Positions 61,801-64,000 of a stretch of DNA of 64,000 nt are shown here, piece by piece; position 1 is the first letter of the stretch, and each line of letters opens with the position of its first letter. Source of the stretch: Zonotrichia leucophrys gambelii (Eukaryota; Chordata; Aves; Passeriformes; Passerellidae); NCBI RefSeq assembly GCF_028769735.1, contig NC_088172.1, forward strand, positions 62,217,075 to 62,281,074, written 5' to 3'. The notes under the pieces were generated by a model. It made no database searches, was not told where the DNA came from, and was given only the letters and a program-made list of their open reading frames with translations. A program made the position numbers and the translations under genes.

Positions 61801-62533
61801 AAATCTAAACTGAAAATCACTCCAACGAAAAAGTACAATGGACTAGAGGAGAAAAGGAAATCGTTACGGACAAGTACTTTCTACTCTGGATTTTCTGAAG
61901 TGGGAGAGAAAAGAATAAAGCTTCTAAACAACTCTGATGAAAGACTTCAGAACACCAGAGCAAAGGATCGAAAAGATGTGTGGTCAAGTATCCAAGGGCA
62001 GTGGCCGAAGAAGACGCTGAAGGAGCTGTTCTCAGACTCTGACACTGAGGCTGCTGCTTCTCCTCCACACGCTGCTCCCGAGGATGCTGTGAGAGAGGAG
62101 CAGCTTCAGACTCTTGCAGAAGAAGGCATTTCTTTGCCTAACTGTGAACTTGAAAAATCTTTGCCAGCAAGTGTGGATGTTAAACCTGTTGAGGAAAAAC
62201 CGACTGAAGTGGGTGAGAAGAAGGTTGAATTTCCAAGCAGCGGCAGCAATTCTGTGCTAAATACGCCTCCTACAACTCCTGAGTCACCTTCCTCTGTAAC
62301 TGTGACAGAGTCCAGTAGACATCAGTCCAGTGTCACTGTCTCTGAGACACTGCCACCCAATCAAGAAGAGATACGAAGCATCAAAAGTGAAACAGATAGC
62401 ACAATAGAGGTGGACAGTGTGGCAGGGGAGCTGCAAGACCTCCAGTCTGAGGGAAATATTTCTCCAACAGGTTTTGATGCCAGCGTCAGCTCCAGTAGTA
62501 GTAATCAACCAGAGCCAGAGCATGCTGAAAAAG
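13701..62533 (+). CDS. ARID4B: ARID4B, partial gene: 18 coding exons spanning this interval
   Basis: This is a chromatin-binding subunit of the SIN3-HDAC corepressor complex (also called SAP180), acting in the nucleus. Eighteen exons join in one frame: 13701-13811, 18424-18489, 19086-19176, 23193-23272, 25554-25645, 28097-28235, 31923-32002, 33312-33385, 34211-34356, 38663-38735, 39787-39881, 40964-41061, 41268-41535, 42529-42701, 52425-52670, 58931-59015, 59757-59949 and 61325-62533. They total 3319 nt, or 1106 residues plus one base. The paralogue ARID4A is excluded because the exon at 18424 reads [19 protein letters not shown], the ARID4B form, and the tail matches ARID4B. Residue numbers used in this annotation assume the usual two residues (M, K) come from an upstream exon. 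The start exon and the last exons are outside the window or unseen. Seventeen internal introns separate these exons; all have AG acceptors and all but one have GT donors. Confidence 0.96.
15222..15268. repeat. Near-perfect inverted repeat, 22-bp arms with 3-nt loop
   Basis: The left arm (15222-15243) and right arm (15247-15268) are reverse complements at 21 of 22 positions. The one exception would be a G-U pair in RNA. The spacer is only AAT. The complementarity stops sharply at both ends. Confidence 0.95.
17971..17999. repeat. Perfect inverted repeat, 11-bp arms
   Basis: The arms GCACTTTTATC (17971-17981) and GATAAAAGTGC (17989-17999) flank the loop AGCAAAA. Confidence 0.9.
18424..18489 (+). 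CDS. ARID4B: ARID4B coding exon, residues ~40-61
   Basis: The exon lies between the acceptor tttttag and the donor gtaata. Its 22 codons read [19 protein letters not shown] followed by PLK, with phase 0 at both ends. It continues the Tudor region. The sequence is diagnostic for ARID4B: the paralogue ARID4A has a different stretch here, beginning VLLKQDN in my memory of the human protein. Confidence 0.97.
18490..19085 (+). other. ARID4B: ARID4B intron (0.6 kb)
   Basis: GT-AG intron. Nothing recognised inside it. Confidence 0.9.
19086..19176 (+). CDS. ARID4B: ARID4B coding exon, residues ~62-91
   Basis: The exon lies between the acceptor ttttag and the donor gtaaga. It encodes 30 residues plus one base, beginning [12 protein letters not shown] and ending DASWYTV. 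It begins in phase 0 and ends in phase 1, matching the next exon. It forms the second half of the Tudor fold, including the conserved W-Y-T-V strand that continues into V-F-D-D-G-D. Confidence 0.97.
19177..23192 (+). other. ARID4B: ARID4B intron (4.0 kb)
   Basis: GT-AG intron with a TA/TATG microsatellite-like stretch (20956-21045) and a T run near 20845. No exon or transposon was recognised. Confidence 0.9.
20956..21045. repeat. Compound TA / CATA microsatellite
   Basis: Interrupted (TA)n and (TATG)n blocks are followed by four or more CATA units near 21027-21044. Confidence 0.85.
23193..23272 (+). CDS. ARID4B: ARID4B coding exon, residues ~92-118 (end of Tudor region)
   Basis: The acceptor is ggtggcag and the donor is gtaatt. 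With the base carried over, the exon reads [20 protein letters not shown] and then RHFAESE, and ends at phase 0. The FDDGDE acidic turn and the [13 protein letters not shown] segment are hallmarks of the ARID4 Tudor region. Confidence 0.97.
23273..25553 (+). other. ARID4B: ARID4B intron (2.3 kb)
   Basis: GT-AG intron. AT-rich, with nothing recognised inside it. Confidence 0.9.
25554..25645 (+). CDS. ARID4B: ARID4B coding exon, residues ~119-148
   Basis: The acceptor is cgacag and the donor is the full consensus gtaagt. The 30 codons plus two bases begin [20 protein letters not shown], then [10 protein letters not shown], and end in phase 2. This is the basic linker after the Tudor module. 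The KTNRGRRS stretch is a likely DNA or RNA contact, inferred from its charge. Confidence 0.97.
25646..28096 (+). other. ARID4B: ARID4B intron (2.5 kb) with CR1 insertion
   Basis: GT-AG intron. It holds the CR1 fragment at 26121-26378 and a poly-A/G stretch just upstream near 25890. The remainder is AT-rich without recognised features. Confidence 0.9.
26121..26378 (-). mobile_element. CR1 LINE fragment, 5'-truncated 3' end
   Basis: The plus strand reads CACAGAATGGCTCAGATTGG, then AAGGGACC, CATCTGGTCCAACCTCC, GGGCAGGGCCA, AGATTCCACAACCTCTC, and TTCTTCCTCATATCCAGGTG. This is the familiar order of words in the 3' end of avian CR1 elements, in reverse complement. The element is therefore inserted antisense to ARID4B. 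Only about 260 bp remain, with no reading frame and many substitutions, so it is an old dead copy. Confidence 0.93.
28097..28235 (+). CDS. ARID4B: ARID4B coding exon, residues ~149-195 (acidic serine tract, RBB1NT start)
   Basis: The exon lies between the acceptor gtttag and the donor gtaaga. It encodes a casein-kinase-2-like acidic serine tract (six serines followed by DEDEDD) and then the start of the RBB1NT/PWWP-like region, with [12 protein letters not shown] and [11 protein letters not shown] cysteine at about residue 181 stands where I remember a tyrosine in the human protein (CVDY). It ends in phase 0. Confidence 0.97.
28236..31922 (+). other. ARID4B: ARID4B intron (3.7 kb)
   Basis: GT-AG intron. 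A slightly more GC-rich patch at 29040-29600 has frames open on both strands, but I recognise no protein in it. A very weak CR1-like patch lies near 30605-30650. Nothing else was recognised. Confidence 0.85.
31923..32002 (+). CDS. ARID4B: ARID4B coding exon, residues ~196-221 (RBB1NT region)
   Basis: The acceptor is ctttgcag and the donor is gtgagt. The 26 codons plus two bases begin [20 protein letters not shown] and then SFKDGK. The core of the RBB1NT region includes the C-P-D-C pair at about residues 198-201. It ends in phase 2, completed by the first base of the next exon to give Phe. Confidence 0.97.
32003..33311 (+). other. ARID4B: ARID4B intron (1.3 kb)
   Basis: GT-AG intron. It holds an E-box palindrome within a short inverted repeat (32390-32408). 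Otherwise nothing recognised. Confidence 0.9.
33312..33385 (+). CDS. ARID4B: ARID4B coding exon, residues ~222-246
   Basis: The acceptor is ttctccag and the donor is gtaaaa. The exon reads [20 protein letters not shown] then ALLKQ, and ends in phase 1. It is the end of the RBB1NT beta region and the start of its helical extension. The short SETSPKPD piece is more variable than its flanks across vertebrates. Confidence 0.96.
33386..34210 (+). other. ARID4B: ARID4B intron (0.8 kb)
   Basis: GT-AG intron. Nothing recognised inside it. Confidence 0.9.
34211..34356 (+). CDS. ARID4B: ARID4B coding exon, residues ~247-295, followed by a GC donor
   Basis: The acceptor is ttttacag. The exon encodes [20 protein letters not shown], then ELKED, a serine run and a long acidic stretch ending DNSSEEE. 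To stay in frame with the next exon (EEIEPFPEE) it must end at 34356 with phase 0. The following intron bases are then gcaagt, a GC donor, with GAG upstream. The two nearby GT dinucleotides (after 34360 and after 34370) both give phase 1, which would break the frame. Reading straight through reaches a stop at about 34404. Confidence 0.94.
34357..38662 (+). other. ARID4B: ARID4B GC-AG intron (4.3 kb)
   Basis: The intron begins gcaagt and ends aaacag, so it is a non-canonical GC-AG intron, as argued from reading phase. It contains a T run near 35620, TATA/CATA-rich sequence near 35980-36040, and a somewhat GC-rich, CpG-containing patch near 38090-38170. No other gene was recognised. Confidence 0.9.
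38663..38735 (+). CDS. ARID4B: ARID4B coding exon, residues ~296-319 (start of ARID domain)
   Basis: The acceptor is tttaaacag and the donor is gtaggc. The exon reads [20 protein letters not shown] and then MEDR, ending in phase 1. The [13 protein letters not shown] segment is helix 1 of the ARID/BRIGHT DNA-binding fold and is nearly invariant in ARID4A and ARID4B. Confidence 0.97.
38736..39786 (+). other. ARID4B: ARID4B intron (1.05 kb)
   Basis: GT-AG intron with a 21-bp direct duplication at 39562-39605. Nothing else recognised. Confidence 0.9.
39562..39605. repeat. 21-bp direct repeat, two copies
   Basis: The word TATATATATGCATTAAATAA plus a final C occurs at 39562-39582 and identically at 39585-39605, two bases apart. 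Confidence 0.93.
39787..39881 (+). CDS. ARID4B: ARID4B coding exon, residues ~320-351 (ARID domain)
   Basis: The acceptor is ttacccag and the donor is gtgagt. The exon reads [20 protein letters not shown] followed by [12 protein letters not shown], ending in phase 0. It carries the ARID signature: the GTPI loop, the L-F-x-L-F helix and the GGFD turn that precedes the DNA-contacting helices. Confidence 0.98.
39882..40963 (+). other. ARID4B: ARID4B intron (1.1 kb)
   Basis: GT-AG intron inside the ARID domain. Nothing recognised. Confidence 0.9.
40964..41061 (+). CDS. ARID4B: ARID4B coding exon, residues ~352-383 (ARID domain)
   Basis: The acceptor is tttaacag and the donor is gtaagt. The exon reads [20 protein letters not shown] followed by [12 protein letters not shown] plus two bases. 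It encodes the tryptophan-containing helix and the helix-turn-helix part of the ARID fold that contacts DNA. Confidence 0.98.
41268..41535 (+). CDS. ARID4B: ARID4B coding exon, residues ~384-473 (ARID end and charged linker)
   Basis: After a T-rich acceptor ending tttttag, the exon first completes the ARID domain with [17 protein letters not shown]. It then runs into a low-complexity linker rich in Lys, Glu and Asp, with a C-K-D-C pair at about residues 413-416. It ends KPSVL before donor gtaata, phase 0. The linker differs from the human sequence much more than the ARID part does, as expected for a disordered segment. Confidence 0.96.
41536..42528 (+). other. ARID4B: ARID4B intron (1.0 kb)
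   Basis: GT-AG intron. Nothing recognised. The intron just before it (41062-41267) is only 206 bp. Confidence 0.9.
42529..42701 (+). CDS. ARID4B: ARID4B coding exon, residues ~474-530 (charged linker)
   Basis: The acceptor is tgtcctag and the donor is gtaagt. The 57 codons plus two bases begin [20 protein letters not shown] and end AEEKEKS. The sequence is predicted to be disordered and is the least conserved part of the protein in the window. It holds two psi-K-x-E patterns (IKTE and IKLE, lysines at about 497 and 503). It ends in phase 2 (GG, completed by A to Gly). Confidence 0.94.
48379..48509. mobile_element. Possible decayed avian endogenous retrovirus LTR fragment
   Basis: From memory, a common avian LTR begins with a word like TGTTGTGGTTTAACCC, then GGCAACTAAGC, CACGCAGCC and CTCTCCCTCCCACC, and ends near CTATCCCAGCCAAAACCAG. 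Here TGCTGTGGTTCAAACC, CTGGCAGTCATATAGCG, TGCAGCCACTGGCTCTC, CTCCTCCCACCCTGCTG and CTCTATCCCAGCCAAAACCA appear in the same order within 131 bp. If correct, it is a heavily internally deleted LTR remnant with no viral genes. The identification rests on recalled words and is tentative. Confidence 0.45.
48596..48644. promoter_or_regulatory. Two palindromic nuclear-receptor-like half-site pairs
   Basis: AGGTCT-CAG-TGACCT at 48596-48610 differs from the oestrogen response element consensus by one base. AGGTCA-CTTGG-TGACCT at 48628-48644 is an inverted repeat of perfect half sites with a 5-bp spacer. Function is inferred from sequence only. Confidence 0.4.
50831..50940. repeat. Microsatellite-like CTGT / TATA / CATA stretch
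   Basis: (CTGT)n near 50846-50860 is followed by TG and TATACA repeats to about 50935. Confidence 0.8.
51055..51130. repeat. TG/TA microsatellite-like stretch
   Basis: Interrupted (TG)n and (TA)n blocks, ending in a longer (TA)n run at 51114-51127. Confidence 0.8.
52425..52670 (+). CDS. ARID4B: ARID4B coding exon, residues ~531-612 (polyglutamate tract and chromo-barrel domain)
   Basis: The acceptor is ctttcaag and the donor is gtaact. The first 35 codons form an acidic run (about ten consecutive Glu, then DNNNN and EEEE). From about residue 566 comes the chromo-barrel (Tudor-knot) domain, [20 protein letters not shown] and onward to [10 protein letters not shown]. The aromatics Y, Y and W fit the methyl-lysine cage of such domains. 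The exon is 246 nt with phase 2 at both ends, so skipping it would keep the frame. Confidence 0.97.
52671..58930 (+). other. ARID4B: ARID4B intron (6.3 kb)
   Basis: GT-AG intron splitting the chromo-barrel domain. It has a poly-A run near 53465 and open frames at 56544-57544 that resemble no protein I know. No gene or clear transposon was recognised. Confidence 0.88.
58931..59015 (+). CDS. ARID4B: ARID4B coding exon, residues ~613-641 (end of chromo-barrel)
   Basis: The acceptor is ttgctttag and the donor is gtagtt. The exon reads [20 protein letters not shown] followed by [15 protein letters not shown] is the last strand and helix of the chromo-barrel, with the conserved Y-D-E-W. The basic tail that follows is a candidate nuclear localisation signal. 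It ends in phase 0. Confidence 0.97.
59016..59756 (+). other. ARID4B: ARID4B intron (0.74 kb)
   Basis: GT-AG intron. Nothing recognised. Confidence 0.9.
59757..59949 (+). CDS. ARID4B: ARID4B coding exon, residues ~642-705
   Basis: The acceptor is tttcacctag and the donor is gtactg. The 64 codons plus one base begin [20 protein letters not shown], continue LSKPPF, and end [11 protein letters not shown] basic segment (KLRRLSKPP) is followed by a Ser/Thr-rich variable part and then the conserved SIEITS-INGLQ patch. It ends in phase 1. Confidence 0.96.
59950..61324 (+). other. ARID4B: ARID4B intron (1.4 kb)
   Basis: GT-AG intron with a short (TA)n run near 60610. Nothing else recognised. Confidence 0.9.
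61325..62533 (+). CDS. ARID4B: ARID4B large coding exon, residues ~706-1108 (disordered tail with conserved block)
   Basis: The acceptor is tttcattag and the donor is gtaaag. This 1209-nt exon is the largest and encodes about 403 residues. It begins [13 protein letters not shown] and has several Ser/Asp/Glu clusters that look like casein kinase 2 targets. A strongly conserved block follows ([12 protein letters not shown] to [14 protein letters not shown], about residues 880-943, with VWSSIQGQW at about 924). After that come a proline-directed phosphosite cluster ([11 protein letters not shown], Thr at about 1019) and an IKSE motif (Lys at about 1059). It ends HAEK in phase 1. Without splicing the frame would stop at 62637. 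The remaining C-terminal exons are not in the window. Confidence 0.97.
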
Positions 62534-64000
62534 GTAAAGGAGAGGGTAAACAGAGCTGTCTCCAACCTAACCAGCTCTTATTTCTAACATTGCTGATGTG
62601 TTTTCATTCTGTTTTGATTATGGTGCAGGGAAGTTAGTTGTTGCAGGAAGTAGTAGCCTGCTGTCCATTTCAGATGTGTGGAAATGGCATAATCATCTCG
62701 TGAGTAAAATATAATCTGCCAGCAAGTTTAATGGCTTTTTCTTTGAAATTGTGGTGGTTTCACCAAGGGGCAAAGGATAAAACAATGAAGTTTATACTGG
62801 ATATGGCAAAAAAGCCCAAAGCAAACTGTAATAGCTTGTGTAAGGAACACTTACTGTAGCAAGATGGAAGCAGTTTCAGCACTGTCCTTAGAAGCATGAG
62901 ATGCTTTTCTTGCATAAAATTTGATTCTCTGTAAGTTGTTTGTTTTGGGGGAGAAAGCCCTCTTGCTGCTAGGGTGCTTAGGCAGTCATTTCTAATTTGT
63001 ATTTTTCTAGAACATTAACTTCATAAGATTCAACTCAAGCTGATAAAAGCATTGACCTTTTCAGCTATGTTTCACTTCCATTTGTGATTTTTTGGATTGA
63101 AGTTCCTTTCCTGAATCCACTAGAGAGTGGGGGATAATAAACACTTGTGCACATGATGTCGCTGAACTGCTGCCTGCTTTTTAACTGCTGGCAAGGCAAG
63201 ATCCAAAAGCTTTTCCCTGAAAGTGACTGGCTGTTTTGCAGTTCATCAAAAGTGCAGCTACTTTCACTGTGTTGTAGTGGCTAAAAATTATGAACACAGA
63301 GGAAGAAAATACATTTTGTGTCCAAACCTGAGACAGAAGTGGGTTTTTTTAGCTCAGTGGATTTTGGCTAGCAGTTAGCTATTTTTTTTCCAAATGCCCT
63401 TAAATCTGTTTTACCTTCAGTGTTCTGTTGGAAATGATCTTCTGAAAGTATACAACAAAATGTGTTTCCTTAAAGGGGAGAGTTTGGAAGAGGTCAGTGT
63501 GTACCTCTCTATAAATACACCTGTGTTGCTTTGCTAATTAAAACTGTGTAGGTTTAGAACTTAAGTTCCTTGGGGTTTTTTATATTGCCACTTGAAAGAA
63601 GTTTACAAGATTGTAAAAGAGTATTTTTAAATGCATTCTGCCTAAAGTTCCTCTCTGATTTTGTCAGCATGTTGCCCGTTTCAGAAAATTAGGTTCCTTA
63701 ATTTAAATTGTTTTATTCAAAGGGTCATTTTTAATCTGTAAGTCACATGGTTGTGAAACAATATTTGAAGAAGTTCTAAAACATTCTCTTTTAGCAGGTG
63801 TACTATAATCCTTCCATGTTCCTTTTTAACTTTTTCCCGTTGCAGTCCCAAATACCAGTAGAATTTTTCCCTTGTTTGCCTTTCTTTTCTTGTTGTTTTT
63901 TTTTTTTTAACATTATCTAAGATCTTATTTAACACCTTCAGTCAATGTAATTACTGATCAGAGATTATGGCTTTGGTTTTTTTCTCACATCTTTCAAGTA
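62534..64000 (+). other. ARID4B: ARID4B intron, continues past window end
   Basis: It begins at donor gtaaag. No match to the next expected residues (family sequence after the EK junction is ACTGQKR-like) was seen before the window ends. It has a T run near 63897. Confidence 0.85.

Noticed and set aside
61404..62565. Several minus-strand open frames of up to 144 codons opposite the large exon
   Set aside because: They are antisense shadows of the ARID4B coding exon, rich in Ser/Leu/Phe as expected from the complement of acidic codons.

Overview
The window is vertebrate nuclear DNA, most likely from a bird. It carries most of one gene, ARID4B (SAP180/RBP1L1), on the plus strand. Two observations support a bird. 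The exons translate to an ARID4B that closely tracks the vertebrate protein as I remember it, and the intron at 25.6-28.1 kb holds a degenerate CR1 LINE 3' end (26121-26378), a hallmark repeat of bird and reptile genomes. The rest is AT-rich, repeat-poor intron, as expected for a compact avian genome.

Layout. 1-13700 has no recognisable coding exon. It is presumably the intron that separates the exon carrying the start codon (not found here, probably left of the window) from the first coding exon seen. It contains one CpG island (about 9220-9960) with a strong splice donor on the minus strand. From 13701 to 62533, eighteen coding exons follow with consistent reading phase. Together they make 3319 nt, about residues 3-1108 of a protein of roughly 1300 residues. 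The window ends in the intron after the large exon at 61325-62533, so the exons for the last 200 or so residues lie to the right.

Domains in order are: the N-terminal Tudor region (exons 13701-23272), an acidic serine stretch plus the RBB1NT/PWWP-like region (28097-34356), the ARID/BRIGHT DNA-binding domain (38663 to the start of the 41268 exon), a charged lysine/glutamate linker (41268-42701), a polyglutamate tract and chromo-barrel domain (52425-59015), and a long disordered, phosphorylatable tail with one strongly conserved block (59757-62533). The protein is a chromatin subunit of the SIN3-HDAC corepressor complex.

Points of interest are a non-canonical GC-AG intron after 34356, an intragenic CpG island with antisense donor, a near-perfect 22-bp hairpin in the intron at 15.2 kb, a pair of nuclear-receptor-like palindromes next to a possible LTR remnant at 48.4-48.65 kb, and a phase-symmetric exon carrying most of the chromo-barrel domain. 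I found no clear evidence of a wholly new biological system. This is essentially a conserved chromatin gene and its introns.
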